DNA from: Nitrososphaerales archaeon
GTDB lineage: Archaea > Thermoproteota > Nitrososphaeria > Nitrososphaerales > Nitrososphaeraceae
Length of the DNA: 45,780 bases
Assembly: GCA_029237505.1 (NCBI GenBank)
Contig: JARBAW010000132.1
Location: 1-45,780, forward strand
Direction: 5' to 3'
Shown here: positions 8,955-19,636 of the stretch, piece by piece
Numbering within the stretch: position 1 is the stretch's first letter
Layout: every line of letters begins with the position of its first letter
Made by a program: the position numbers and the translations under genes
The notes under the pieces: generated by a model
Database searches by the model: none
Told to the model about the DNA's origin: nothing
Seen by the model: the letters and a program-made list of their open reading frames with translations, nothing else

Positions 8955-10034
8955 CTACCTAGTTAATAGCGAAAATTCCTTTTCGATGTCATCCAATTTT
9001 TGAATGTTCCCACATGAAGATATCAATTCTCGCAGTTTAGTTCTTGGAGTTTCAGATTTCACTAGTTCCCTTGCAATTTTTATTCCTTCGTTCAGATCAC
9101 TAGCCTTTTCTCCCGCCATTAATGCAACAGCAGTGTTGAGAATTACTATGTCTTGTTTTGCGCTAGCAGATTTCCCGTAAATTGTTTCTAAAGTTGTCTT
9201 TATTGAATCTCGCACAGATTTGATTTGAATTTGTTCTTTTTTAGCGACTTTGACATCCAATAATTTTGGATCTACTTCTTGTCTTTCAACTTTGCCTGAT
9301 TGAAGGACGACCATAATATTACTTGAAGTGTTTGATAACTCGTCCATACCATCTAATGAATGAACCAGGAAAACTTTCCTTAGATTTGAGTGAATCATCG
9401 CACTGGAGACAAGATCCATAAATTTAGAATCAGAAATTCCAATTACCTGAGATGTAATATTTGTACACGGATTACATAACGGCCCAATTAGATTGAAAAT
9501 TGTTTTAAAGCCAAGTCGTTTTCGTATGCCCGAAAGCCTTTTCAATTTAGGATGAAATTTAGGCGCAAATAAGAAGGCATAACCAAGTGTTTCAAGTGAT
9601 TCAATAGCTGTGCTTTCTGGCATGGTCAAATCAAGTCCTATAAATTCAAAGAAATCTGCACTTCCTAATATTCCACTGGCAGATCTGTTCCCATGTTTTG
9701 CGACATTTATTCCAGAAGCAGATGCAACAATTGATGCAGCGGTGCTGATACTAAATGAATTTGACATATCACCACCAGTACCGCAATTATCAATTAGCGC
9801 GCCACTAATTTTTGGAGATATTTTATGAGAATTTTGAATCATAATATCTCTTACTATCTTTAGTTGATTGGCATCAATACCTCTAAATGTTAGCGCGGCA
9901 AGGAACGAAGCAATAGTAGAATCTGGAATTTCATCCATGAAAATAATATTTACTGCATTAGTAAATTCATCTACATCAATATCTTTCTTTGATATTATTT
10001 TTCTCGTTTGCTTTTGAAGATATTCTGTGGACAT
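8955..10034 (-). CDS. trpD: anthranilate phosphoribosyltransferase
   Basis: DNCGTGGDMSNSFSISTAASIVASASGINVAKHGNRSASG. Confidence 0.96.
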   Translation of the reverse strand: MSTEYLQKQTRKIISKKDIDVDEFTNAVNIIFMDEIPDSTIASFLAALTFRGIDANQLKIVRDIMIQNSHKISPKISGALIDNCGTGGDMSNSFSISTAASIVASASGINVAKHGNRSASGILGSADFFEFIGLDLTMPESTAIESLETLGYAFLFAPKFHPKLKRLSGIRKRLGFKTIFNLIGPLCNPCTNITSQVIGISDSKFMDLVSSAMIHSNLRKVFLVHSLDGMDELSNTSSNIMVVLQSGKVERQEVDPKLLDVKVAKKEQIQIKSVRDSIKTTLETIYGKSASAKQDIVILNTAVALMAGEKASDLNEGIKIARELVKSETPRTKLRELISSCGNIQKLDDIEKEFSLLTR

Positions 10035-10624
10035 TATTTTTTCAGAACATTTATGAAATTTTCTAGAATATGATAACCATTTTTCGTTAGTACGGATTCT
10101 GGGTGAAATTGAACACCGTAAATGGGGTATTTCTTGTGTTTTAACCCCATAATTTCTGAGTCGTCAAGTGAAAATGCCGTTACTTCCAAGCAATCTGGAA
10201 AGTTTTCTCTAGCTGCAACCAATGAATGATATCTAGTTGCGACAAATGGATTTGCCAGTTTTTCAAATAACTCATTATCCAGGTATTTTATTTTACTAGT
10301 CTTTCCATGCCGTACAACGTGTGCATTAATTACTTTACCACCATAGACATGAACTATACCTTGATGACCCAGACATACACCCAAAACTGGAATATTAGGT
10401 CCAATGGTTTCAATAATATCACCACAAATTCCAAATGATTTTTTATCTGCAGGATGTCCGGGACCAGGTGAGAGGACTATTCCATCAGGTTGCATTTTGT
10501 CTATATCATTTATTGTTATTTTGTTATTACGAAAAACAATCGGCGCTGTGGAGAGTTTTCCAAATAATTGCGCAATGTTGTAAACGAATGAGTCATAATT
10601 ATCAATTATCAAAATTTTTTTCAT
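10034..10624 (-). CDS. trpG: anthranilate synthase component II (glutamine amidotransferase)
   Basis: IIDNYDSFVYN, LSPGPGHP, GVCLGHQ, YGVQFHPES; overlaps trpD by 1 nt. Confidence 0.94.
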   Translation of the reverse strand: MKKILIIDNYDSFVYNIAQLFGKLSTAPIVFRNNKITINDIDKMQPDGIVLSPGPGHPADKKSFGICGDIIETIGPNIPVLGVCLGHQGIVHVYGGKVINAHVVRHGKTSKIKYLDNELFEKLANPFVATRYHSLVAARENFPDCLEVTAFSLDDSEIMGLKHKKYPIYGVQFHPESVLTKNGYHILENFINVLKK

Positions 10625-10815
10625 TTCAAGGCACCATAATTTGTTGTTCTTTTCTTAATGTTTATTTTTACATCCATAGATATTTAATGTTTGTAAATTG
10701 ATCTCAATCCAGTAGTCCTTTTGAATTTTGAAACCATACATACTCGCTCTAGAAAAACAAGACTTGACTTATGATAAATTAAATAATCCTTCAGTTTCTC
10801 TAAAAACATCAGGAA

Positions 10816-11862
10816 ATGGTTCGAGTATTCATTAATGGATATGGAAATATTGGAAGGAGACTGGCATCTGCATTATCTCGTGACAAGGAAATTCAGTTCG
10901 TTGGAATTGGAAAATATTCAATTGATGAAAAGTTAGATGAAGCGTTTGCAAAGAAATTTCCTGTCTATGTTCCCGAAGAAAAACTGCCTGAGTTTAGACA
11001 AAAAGGCTATGATATTTCGGGTACAATCACCGATGCAATCAAATCAGCTGATCTTGTTATCGATGCCGCCAAGGACGGGCTGGGATACAGCAATAAAGTA
11101 AATTACTACATTCCCATGAATAAACCTGCAATCTTCCAAGGAGGCGAGGATAGAGCAGGCGAAAAGAAGGTTGCCGATATCATACACAATTCCAGGGTAA
11201 ACTACGATAAGGTTGCAAACCAAAAATATGTCATACAGGGCAGCTGTAATGTTTCTGGAATGGGGCGAATTATGCAACCAATGATCGAAAAATTCGGAGA
11301 CAAAATACAGCGGTATGATGTTACTTTGATTAGAAGATGGGCGGACCTTGAGGACACAAAAGAAGTTAAGGATTCGATAGAGTGGGATAAAAATCCGCAT
11401 CATCAAGATGACGTTAAATCGTTCCTACCTTCAGTAAAACTATTTGTTGAGGCATATAAGGTGCCATCAAGGATGATGCATCTTCATCAAATGACAATTA
11501 GATTCAGTGATAAGATACCCTACTTTGATTCACTTGCAGATATCTATGATGACGAATTTGGTGTAGCTGTTCTTGGTAAAGCAAAAGGTACAGCCGACAT
11601 CCGTCTTAAGGCACGTGAATTTGGATTTGAACATGATGATACTAACATGGTACACCTTCATGAGGAGACAATGAGGAAAACTGATGATACTCTGAAGATA
11701 CTTTATTCGGATGATCAGACAGGTATTGTAATCCCTGAAAATCACCTCCTATTCCAATCTATGATGTTTGGTAGACCCAAAAAAGAGGCATATGAAAGAA
11801 CAGACTCACTCTTCCAAATTAGCAAGAAGAGAGACATGCTAGTAAAGCAATTTGGTTTATGA
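10816..11862 (+). CDS. gap: type II (archaeal) glyceraldehyde-3-phosphate dehydrogenase
   Basis: MVRVFINGYGNIGRRLASAL, IFQGGEDR, GSCNVSGMGRI. Confidence 0.95.
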   Translation: MVRVFINGYGNIGRRLASALSRDKEIQFVGIGKYSIDEKLDEAFAKKFPVYVPEEKLPEFRQKGYDISGTITDAIKSADLVIDAAKDGLGYSNKVNYYIPMNKPAIFQGGEDRAGEKKVADIIHNSRVNYDKVANQKYVIQGSCNVSGMGRIMQPMIEKFGDKIQRYDVTLIRRWADLEDTKEVKDSIEWDKNPHHQDDVKSFLPSVKLFVEAYKVPSRMMHLHQMTIRFSDKIPYFDSLADIYDDEFGVAVLGKAKGTADIRLKAREFGFEHDDTNMVHLHEETMRKTDDTLKILYSDDQTGIVIPENHLLFQSMMFGRPKKEAYERTDSLFQISKKRDMLVKQFGL

Positions 11863-11982
11863 TTTAGAAAAATTCCTATTTCAATAGAAACATGCCGTAA
11901 GTAGGGTGAGCCAATGCGAATATCATATTCTCATGATTGCAAAGTAAAAAAGATTTTTGTAGTCTTGCATCTAATTCTTATC

Positions 11983-12269
11983 GTGTGAGCTAGCGTGTGG
12001 GTGACTCGAAAGAGAGGAAACTCCTCCCTCGCAACAGGCACTCAAATTAGCGATAATTAGGTGGAGACACCTGGCTACGGAACAGAAAGGAAATCCAGTT
12101 GATCAAAATGATGATGATGGCTAATAGCCTGAAGATGTCAATGCTGGAATGAAACCGCCGACCTGAGTGGAGCAAGGACAAAAAGGGGCTAACATTCCTG
12201 TATGAACCCAGGTTGACCGCTCAGTGGAATCCCACTTAAAACAAAAGGAGGGTTACGGCTAGCAACCAC
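11983..12269 (+). ncRNA. rnpB: RNase P RNA (archaeal)
   Basis: GAGGAAACTCCTCCCTCGCAACAGGC 5' conserved region; internal gaaaccgccgacctgagtggagcaaggac; 3' ggaatcccacttaaaacaaaaggagggtta; ends can pair as P1 (gtg..gctagc / gctagc..cac); followed by a T-run. Confidence 0.78.
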
Positions 12270-12277
12270 ATTTTTTT
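12270..12277 (+). terminator. T-rich terminator after RNase P RNA
   Basis: Run of T immediately after the P1 3' strand. Confidence 0.4.
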
Positions 12278-12533
12278 CTTTGAATCTTGCAGGGTAGTTT
12301 CCAAAAAAGTAACAATACCCTTCTTTAATTTAGATGTAAATGCTATTTTAGTTTTCCAAGTTGCCCCTTAAAAAAACTCAAGTTTTTAGATTATTTTTAA
12401 CAAGTTTCATTTTAAGAGTCGACCAAAAATTAAATCATCCCAATAGAATCTGCTTTATGCAAATTACGATTGATTGCAATATAAGAAATAAATAAAGTGG
12501 ATAAAGTGCGTAATGCGTAACTTGCTTACCCTT

Positions 12534-13583
12534 TTACTTTCTTGCTTTCCACAGGACAAATACCGATACAGCTGCCATCATGCCTGCAAGTATAAAGAGC
12601 ACCTGTAATGGAAATCCACCAGTTGCGGTTGTAGTTCCTTCGGGCGCATTTTCAGTTACAAATGCAATCTCAGAGTTTCCGCTTTTAGAGACTGTTGCGA
12701 ATCCAGCAATTTGTACTTGACCACTTGGCGGAGGAGTAGTGGAATGAACATTGATATTTGTACCGTCGGCTACTCCGGTGGCTTCAGTTTCCTCTGCTTC
12801 CATAACTCCTTCTCTAAAGCTGCTTTCACCTAGAGAGAATATGGAAACTACACGGGCCCCTCCTAATTCTTGATATCCAGAACCTGCTGTTGAAGCCTGA
12901 CTACCAGTTGGGTCAAATAAGAAGTGCCAGCGTTCCATGGGAGTAGCAATTTTCTCAAAATTAAAGAGTGGAGTATTGAATATCCGACCGGCTTCACTTG
13001 AATTCAATTGCTGTGCTAATTCGGGATACTTGATTTGAAGTAAACTTATCGGATAATTAAGACTGACATTACCAAGGCTTGGTACTTGTAATTCTAGTGG
13101 TCTATTGGTAAAAAATCCTCTCCAATCCAAATCTACTAGAGCTCCACCAGATTCTGAATTATTGCTTGGGAGTGTGAATCCACTTATGCTTGGCGTAAAG
13201 ACTACTTTGTACGAGAGGATTAATCTGTCACTGCTACCCCTTAAGGTTCCAGTGTAATCGACCGTTGCATTTTGGATGGAAATAGGGCTTTGTTTTTCTG
13301 TAAAAATATCCTGATTTATTCCGGAAATTAATTCTGCCATTCCCGGCGAAGACGCATTCGCCTTAAATCTAATATTGTCATTTACTGTGGCAAATTTCTT
13401 GGCCAGCTCGCTTGATGGATCGTATTGTAAGGTAATGAATCGATTGGCGGTAAATACTGGCTCGGCTTGATTCAAACTAGGAGACAAAACGACTGTCATT
13501 TGAGCGGCATAAGAATTAGAGATAAGTGAACTAACTGTGAATGTTATCAAAAAAACAACCATAATGAATCTGAAACTATTCAC
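12534..13583 (-). CDS. exported protein with C-terminal TM anchor, hypothetical
   Basis: N-terminal signal peptide and C-terminal LQVLFILAGMMAAVSVFVLWKARK. Confidence 0.75.
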   Translation of the reverse strand: MNSFRFIMVVFLITFTVSSLISNSYAAQMTVVLSPSLNQAEPVFTANRFITLQYDPSSELAKKFATVNDNIRFKANASSPGMAELISGINQDIFTEKQSPISIQNATVDYTGTLRGSSDRLILSYKVVFTPSISGFTLPSNNSESGGALVDLDWRGFFTNRPLELQVPSLGNVSLNYPISLLQIKYPELAQQLNSSEAGRIFNTPLFNFEKIATPMERWHFLFDPTGSQASTAGSGYQELGGARVVSIFSLGESSFREGVMEAEETEATGVADGTNINVHSTTPPPSGQVQIAGFATVSKSGNSEIAFVTENAPEGTTTATGGFPLQVLFILAGMMAAVSVFVLWKARK

Positions 13584-13752
13584 AGGGTAGAGACTGATTC
13601 AACCTGTTTATAATCTTTATCTAAAGTACCAATTTTCTAATCTAAATAGTTCTGATTTTATTTAGAATTTCGTGGGCCCTATTTTTTAATCATAGAATAT
13701 GTCAATTTCGGAAAATATAAAAAAGTTGTATGTCAAGTAGTGGTCTTTTATT

Positions 13753-14676
13753 TTGATTACACTAATAGCGGGAGGAACGGGGTCGGTAAAACTGGCTCGA
13801 GGGCTATCTAAGGTCACTGAAGATTTGATGGTTATCTCAAATGTCGCTGATAACATTTGGTTGCATGGACTGTACATATGCCCGGACATAGATACAGTGA
13901 CCTATGGACTTTCGGGTCTTTTAGATAAAAACAGAGGCTGGGGGGTGATGAATGATTCTTTTGTGTTTATGGAACAAATGAGGAGATTTGGAAAGGATTA
14001 CTGGTTCAAACTTGGCGACAAGGATCTTGCTCTTCATATTGTAAGAACCCAATTTATCAAAGAAGGCAAGTCTCTTTCCTGGATTACAGAATGGATACGA
14101 AAAAGCCTTTCCATTTCTACAGTCATCTTACCAGCTTCAGATAAACACTTTGAAACCAGAATAGAAACTTCAATGGGTGAAATGCATATTCAAGAATATT
14201 GGGTCAAACACCATGCTGAATTGGATATTTTGAATATCAGATACGAGGGTATCGAACATGCAAATCCGAGTGCCAAAATTTTTGATGCCATCAGAAATTC
14301 GGAAATGATTATTATCGCGCCAGGTAATCCAATTTCAAGCATAGCTCCTGTAACTTCAATTCCATCAATTCGAAAGGAACTTGAATTAAGAAAAGAAAAG
14401 GTAATCGCAGTAAGTCCAATAGTTGGAAACCAAGCATTAAGTGGACCGGCTTCAAAGTACTTGAGAGCCATGAGTATTGAATCTTCTCCAGCAGGAATAG
14501 CCTCTTTCTATTCAAATATTGCAGCGAATTTGGTTATCTCTGAATCAGATAAGGAGTATGAAAATAAAATACAAAGTAGCGGGGTTCAAGTCTACAAGAC
14601 AAATATAATTATGGAAGATGATCAAGACGAAATTAGGTTGTCAAAGCATCTTCTGAAAATACTCAACAAGTGTTAA
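13753..14676 (+). CDS. cofD: 2-phospho-L-lactate transferase CofD
   Basis: TTG start; ITLIAGGTGSVKLARGL, DIDTVTYGLSGLLD, GWGVMNDSF. Confidence 0.95.
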   Translation: MITLIAGGTGSVKLARGLSKVTEDLMVISNVADNIWLHGLYICPDIDTVTYGLSGLLDKNRGWGVMNDSFVFMEQMRRFGKDYWFKLGDKDLALHIVRTQFIKEGKSLSWITEWIRKSLSISTVILPASDKHFETRIETSMGEMHIQEYWVKHHAELDILNIRYEGIEHANPSAKIFDAIRNSEMIIIAPGNPISSIAPVTSIPSIRKELELRKEKVIAVSPIVGNQALSGPASKYLRAMSIESSPAGIASFYSNIAANLVISESDKEYENKIQSSGVQVYKTNIIMEDDQDEIRLSKHLLKILNKC

Positions 14677-14679
14677 ATC

Positions 14680-15315
14680 ATGAAAACCGCAGCGTTTATC
14701 CCAGTTAAGCAATTTGAATCAAGTAAAAGCAGATTGGCACTAACCAGAAATCAAAAAATTGTATTGACAGAACTGATGCTTAAATCAACCATTCTCACGT
14801 TGAGAAAATGTAAAAATATCTCTAAAGTAGTAACTATTTCCGCTGATGAAAGAGTAGAAAAAATTTCCAGTTATTACGATGTAAAATTTATCTTCGCAGA
14901 AGAAAAGGGAGTTAATTATGCAATTAAGGTTGGAGATAGCATTTGCAAAGAAAATCATGTGAATACAAATATTGTAGTGCCCATAGATCTGATCTTTCTG
15001 GATCCGAATGAGATTGAGTTATTGTTATCAATAGCCAGTAAACTAAATAAATGCTCAATAATTGTGCCTTCCGTAAGAATGGATGGGACTAATCTGCTAA
15101 TAAGAAAACCGTTTAACTTGTATGATACCTCATATGATAATAATAGTTATTACAATCATGTTCTATCCTCTCGAAATACAGCTTCACAGACGATAGTTGT
15201 CAAATCTGAAAACCTGTCTAAAGATCTAGATACAATGGAAGATTATGAGAATATTGTGGATCGACCCACAAACAAACTATCTTATTTGATATCAAGAATA
15301 CTAAAGATTAGTTGA
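14680..15315 (+). CDS. cofC: 2-phospho-L-lactate guanylyltransferase CofC
   Basis: MKTAAFIPVKQFESSKSRLA; adjacent to cofD. Confidence 0.9.
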   Translation: MKTAAFIPVKQFESSKSRLALTRNQKIVLTELMLKSTILTLRKCKNISKVVTISADERVEKISSYYDVKFIFAEEKGVNYAIKVGDSICKENHVNTNIVVPIDLIFLDPNEIELLLSIASKLNKCSIIVPSVRMDGTNLLIRKPFNLYDTSYDNNSYYNHVLSSRNTASQTIVVKSENLSKDLDTMEDYENIVDRPTNKLSYLISRILKIS

Positions 15316-15372
15316 TTGGAGTTTAGCGTGGAAATAGATTGGATATTTGAAGATTGAATTTAGGAAATACGA

Positions 15373-15978
15373 TTAACCTGTTACACTTGGCAAGTTGGTC
15401 TTAGTAAGCTTTGAAATTATTCCATTAAATGCAAAATTAACAATTAGAAACCATCCCCAAAGGTATACCTGGCCTTCTATTTTGCAAGGTCCTTGTGGCT
15501 TTCCATCGTCTTTGAGGGTTGTGTCATTTTTCACATTATCTGCGTTACATGTTATCCATGGAATGTCAGGATGAATTGGCGAAAGTGCCACCACTTGCCC
15601 AAAAATGGTTGGAAATACTAGAATCCATAATAGAAATGACGGTATCATATAGATGAACATTGGCTTCATTTGCTGCTGCTGGACTTCCATATTCATCTTA
15701 TTTACATAAGCCTGCTTCTTCTTTAGTTCGGCAATCAACTCTTTATCTTGCTTTTTGACAGCAGCCATCATCTGTTTTCTAAATTCAACAGATTCTTTCA
15801 TAATCTTACTCATTTTTTCTATATCCGTTGTTTTCTTTCTGAGCAGTGCGAATAAGATATTCATGGAAATAGCAACAAGAGCTGCGATAATCATTGAGCT
15901 GAACGAGAATGGTAATGGAGGATGTTCAACGTAGTGTGGTGTAAACAGAAATTGCATGATTAAATATGTGAAATCCAT
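15373..15978 (-). CDS. DUF106 / EMC3-TMCO1-like (YidC/Oxa1 superfamily) membrane protein
   Basis: TM, long charged coiled-coil-like loop, MKPMFIYMIPSFLLWILVFPTIFG, further TM. Confidence 0.8.
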   Translation of the reverse strand: MDFTYLIMQFLFTPHYVEHPPLPFSFSSMIIAALVAISMNILFALLRKKTTDIEKMSKIMKESVEFRKQMMAAVKKQDKELIAELKKKQAYVNKMNMEVQQQQMKPMFIYMIPSFLLWILVFPTIFGQVVALSPIHPDIPWITCNADNVKNDTTLKDDGKPQGPCKIEGQVYLWGWFLIVNFAFNGIISKLTKTNLPSVTG

Positions 15979-16136
15979 TTAGAGTTCTCCATAAACCTTC
16001 TATAATTCAAAAAGAAATCACTTTAAGGCGGCTTATAAGGATTTCAATTTTATAAAATGAAAAAAATTACTAAGGCAAATACTCCAAACGTAATCAAGTT
16101 CGCAAAAATAATTGAGAGTTAGATCGTATCTCTTGT

Positions 16137-17534
16137 TTATCCGACAGAGCCTTCCATCTCTAACTTTAGCAGCCTGTTGAGTTCTACTGCATATTCCATC
16201 GGCAGCTCTTTTGTAAATGGTTCCATAAAGCCACCAACTATCAAAGACAGTGCATCTGATTCTGAAAATCCTCTACTCATCAGATAGAATATTTGATCCT
16301 CGCCTATCTTACCTACCGTTGCTTCATGAGAGATAGTGGCATCATCTTCATTTACTTCCACATATGGATAGGTGTCTGTCCTAGAGTTCTTGTCAAGAAG
16401 TAAGGCATCACATCTGACATTCGATTTAACACCTGTTGCGCCTTTAGCAACATGCAGTAATCCTCGATATGTTGTGCGACCTGCGTCCTTGCTTACAGAT
16501 TTGCTTGTAATTCTAGATGTTGTTTCAGGAGCAAGATGCACTGCTTTAGCTCCAGCATCTTGATGTTGTCCGCTACCAGCAAAAGCAATTGAAATTACTT
16601 CAGCATGGGCTCTTTTACCAAGCATGTAAACACCTGGATATTTCATGGTTAACTTACTTCCAAGATTACCATCTATCCACTCAACTGTTGCATTTTCATA
16701 AGCATATGCTCTTTTAGTAACTAGATTATAGACATCTTTACTCCAGTTTTGAATGGTAGTATACCTTATTTTTGCACCTCTTTTTGCAATTAGCTCTACT
16801 ACTGCAGAATGAAGTGATTCAGTTGTGTACACTGGCGCAGTACATCCTTCGATGTAATGGACTTCTGCACCTTCGTCTGCTATGATTAGTGTTCTCTCAA
16901 ACTGACCAATATTTTCAGCGTTAATTCTGAAATATGCTTGAAGTGGGAGATCAACTTTTACATTTCGTGGAACATAGATAAATGATCCGCCAGACCACAC
17001 AGCACTGTTTAAAGCTGCAAACTTGTTATCCTCAGGAGGAATGACTTTACCAAAGTGTTTCTTCAAAATATCAGGGTATTTCTTTACCGCGCTGTCGGTA
17101 TCGATGAATATTACTCCTTGTTTTTCTAGATCTTCTCGGAGATTATGATATACAACCTCTGACTCATATTGTGCTCCTACTCCAGCGAGGAATTTTCTTT
17201 CTGCCTCAGGAATTCCTAATTTTTCAAAAGTGTTCCTCACAGATTCTGGAACTTCTTCCCAACTCTTACTTTGCTTTTCAGAAGCTTTGGCATAATAGTA
17301 GATATTCTGAAAATCAATATGTGACAAGTCTCCGCCCCAATTTGGCATTGGTTTACTTAGAAAAACATCAAATGATCTTAACCTAAATTCTCTCATCCAA
17401 TCAGGTTCACCCTTTAGTTTGCTAATCTCCTCGACGGTTCCCCTAGAAAGTCCCTTCTTACTTAAATATACGTAAAGCTCGGTAGAATCTTTAAAGTCAT
17501 ACTTGCTATAATCCATGTTCAGATCTGAGGTCAT
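16137..17534 (-). CDS. sufB: Fe-S cluster assembly protein SufB
   Basis: [79 protein letters not shown]. Confidence 0.96.
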   Translation of the reverse strand: MTSDLNMDYSKYDFKDSTELYVYLSKKGLSRGTVEEISKLKGEPDWMREFRLRSFDVFLSKPMPNWGGDLSHIDFQNIYYYAKASEKQSKSWEEVPESVRNTFEKLGIPEAERKFLAGVGAQYESEVVYHNLREDLEKQGVIFIDTDSAVKKYPDILKKHFGKVIPPEDNKFAALNSAVWSGGSFIYVPRNVKVDLPLQAYFRINAENIGQFERTLIIADEGAEVHYIEGCTAPVYTTESLHSAVVELIAKRGAKIRYTTIQNWSKDVYNLVTKRAYAYENATVEWIDGNLGSKLTMKYPGVYMLGKRAHAEVISIAFAGSGQHQDAGAKAVHLAPETTSRITSKSVSKDAGRTTYRGLLHVAKGATGVKSNVRCDALLLDKNSRTDTYPYVEVNEDDATISHEATVGKIGEDQIFYLMSRGFSESDALSLIVGGFMEPFTKELPMEYAVELNRLLKLEMEGSVG

Positions 17535-17693
17535 TAAAAATTATAACGTCGTTATTGTATATATACTATATGATATTCTTGATGAATATAAAAATCACTC
17601 ATATTTGAAAATATGAATTATTTGATCATACATTCATGGAACGATTAAATAAAGACATTAGCATCAAATCCATAGATCACCAGGTGTTCCCAA

Positions 17694-18365
17694 TTGATAG
17701 TTGATCTTAACGTAAATAACAAGAAAGCTATAGTGATAGGGGGGGGTACTGAAGGCCTACGCAAAATAAATGGACTTCTGGATCAGGATTGCCAAATAAC
17801 TGTAATAACAAGTAGACTCAATGCTCAACTCAAGGAATTAGTGTCTGATGAGAAAATTAACTTGATAAAAAGCACAATCAAGGATGCCACCATTTTGGAC
17901 CAATTCAATGATGTATACTTGATATTGGCTGCGACTGATGATAGGGTCTTAAATAGGAAACTCGTAGAGAAGGGAAGATCCATGGGCGCCTTTGTATACG
18001 CCGCTGATGACCCAGAGATAAGTGATTTTTCATATACATCATTAGTAAACTATGAAGGTTTAATCCAAATTGCAATCTCAACTTCTGGAAAGAGTCCAAT
18101 TATGGCCCGAAAAATAAGGATGAAAATAGAAAGAATGGTTCATAGGAGTATTAATGATTCAGACATAAGCAACATAATTTTACAGGAATTTGCAAGAAAG
18201 AATGCAAAGCGGAAAATTAATACTGTGAAAGAAAGAAAGCTATTTTTATACTCACTAATAAAAGATAAAAATATCCAATATTTGTTAAGATCAAACAAGC
18301 TCAACGAAGCAAAAATGACTGCATTACACATCTTGAATAATTGGGGAAAGGTGAATAAGCCTTGA
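17694..18365 (+). CDS. precorrin-2 dehydrogenase / siroheme synthase N-terminal domain-like
   Basis: VDLNVNNKKAIVIGGGTEGLRKINGLL, YAADDPEISDFSYTSLVNYEGLIQIAISTSGKSP. Confidence 0.9.
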   Translation: MIVDLNVNNKKAIVIGGGTEGLRKINGLLDQDCQITVITSRLNAQLKELVSDEKINLIKSTIKDATILDQFNDVYLILAATDDRVLNRKLVEKGRSMGAFVYAADDPEISDFSYTSLVNYEGLIQIAISTSGKSPIMARKIRMKIERMVHRSINDSDISNIILQEFARKNAKRKINTVKERKLFLYSLIKDKNIQYLLRSNKLNEAKMTALHILNNWGKVNKP

Positions 18366-19636
18366 ATACCGTAGTGACCGACGAGATAAAACTATTGAAT
18401 GTGAGAATAACTCACAAGAAAGCTCCAATACACATACTAGAAAAATTCACTTTCAATGATATTGGTAAGGCACATCGGATATTTTTGACAACTGGCGATA
18501 TACGAGAATGTGTTATACTTCAAACATGCAATAGAGTAGAACTTTTTTTAGCGCTAGAAAAGATAAATGTTGGCAAGATCTTTGATACATGGAAAAGCAT
18601 CACAGAACAGGATGACTTGTCATTTGAATCTGCTGAGATTGATGAAGGAAAAGAAGCAATCCATCATCTTTTGCGATTGACTTCAGGACTTGAATCCCTT
18701 GTAGTAGGAGAAGATCAAATATTGGGTCAAGTTAAGAGAGCCTTTGAATTTTCTCGCCAGAACTGCTATATTGATTCTTTTATTCCGTTAATTTTTGAAC
18801 ATGCAATAAAAGTTGGCAGTAGAATTAGAACCAATACCGGCTTGAATAAAGGAAGCGTATCAATTGGTTCAATGGCGGTAAATTTGGCTGAAGAATATTT
18901 TGATGATTTTCAAGATAAAAAAGTTCTATTGATTGGAACTGGTGAGGGAGCAATGCTAGTTGCCAAATCGTTAAAGAAAAGACAGGTCAACTTTGAAGTG
19001 GCAAGCAGAACCTATGAGAGAGCAAAGTCATTTTCTAGTACTGTTGGTGGAACTCCAATAGAATTTGAACAAGCTCTTCATAATTTTGATAAAACCGATA
19101 TCATCTTTGTTTCTACAACTGCTCCATACTATCTTATTACTTTTGATCGAATTTTCAGATGTAAAAAGAAAAATGATGGAATGATGATATTTGATCTTTC
19201 CAATCCAAGGACTGTTGATGATAGAATTGCAACAATATCGGGAATTAAATTAGTGAACATAGATCAAATTGCAGAAATAGTAGACAGAAATCTAAAACGC
19301 AGACATGAAGAAATTCGATTGGCAGAAACAATGATCCAAAGTGGAATGGAATCCATGGATCTATTGTTTAGAAAGATAAAAGCCGAACCCTTTGTGGTAT
19401 CAATATTCAAAATAGTAGATGAAGTCAGAAATAGAGAATTATCCAAGGCCGCCAGGATGCTTGGAATTAAGAAAGGAATGAAGGAATTTGAGATTATGGA
19501 GCAGTTATCTTTTGCAATTGTAGAAGGAATACTATCCACACCAATGAATAATTTCAGAAAGGAAATTGGCAATAGAGAGAAAAATGAGGACGTGTTGAAC
19601 ATAGTATCAAGGATTTTTAATTATGAACCAAAATGA
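18362..19636 (+). CDS. hemA: glutamyl-tRNA reductase
   Basis: ILQTCNRVELF, GLESLVVGEDQILGQVK; TTG start overlapping the upstream stop. Confidence 0.97.
   Translation: MNTVVTDEIKLLNVRITHKKAPIHILEKFTFNDIGKAHRIFLTTGDIRECVILQTCNRVELFLALEKINVGKIFDTWKSITEQDDLSFESAEIDEGKEAIHHLLRLTSGLESLVVGEDQILGQVKRAFEFSRQNCYIDSFIPLIFEHAIKVGSRIRTNTGLNKGSVSIGSMAVNLAEEYFDDFQDKKVLLIGTGEGAMLVAKSLKKRQVNFEVASRTYERAKSFSSTVGGTPIEFEQALHNFDKTDIIFVSTTAPYYLITFDRIFRCKKKNDGMMIFDLSNPRTVDDRIATISGIKLVNIDQIAEIVDRNLKRRHEEIRLAETMIQSGMESMDLLFRKIKAEPFVVSIFKIVDEVRNRELSKAARMLGIKKGMKEFEIMEQLSFAIVEGILSTPMNNFRKEIGNREKNEDVLNIVSRIFNYEPK

Noticed and set aside
12105-12140. Possible C/D box sRNA (atgatga ... ctga)
   Set aside because: Lies inside the RNase P RNA-like region and lacks convincing C'/D' boxes or terminal stem.
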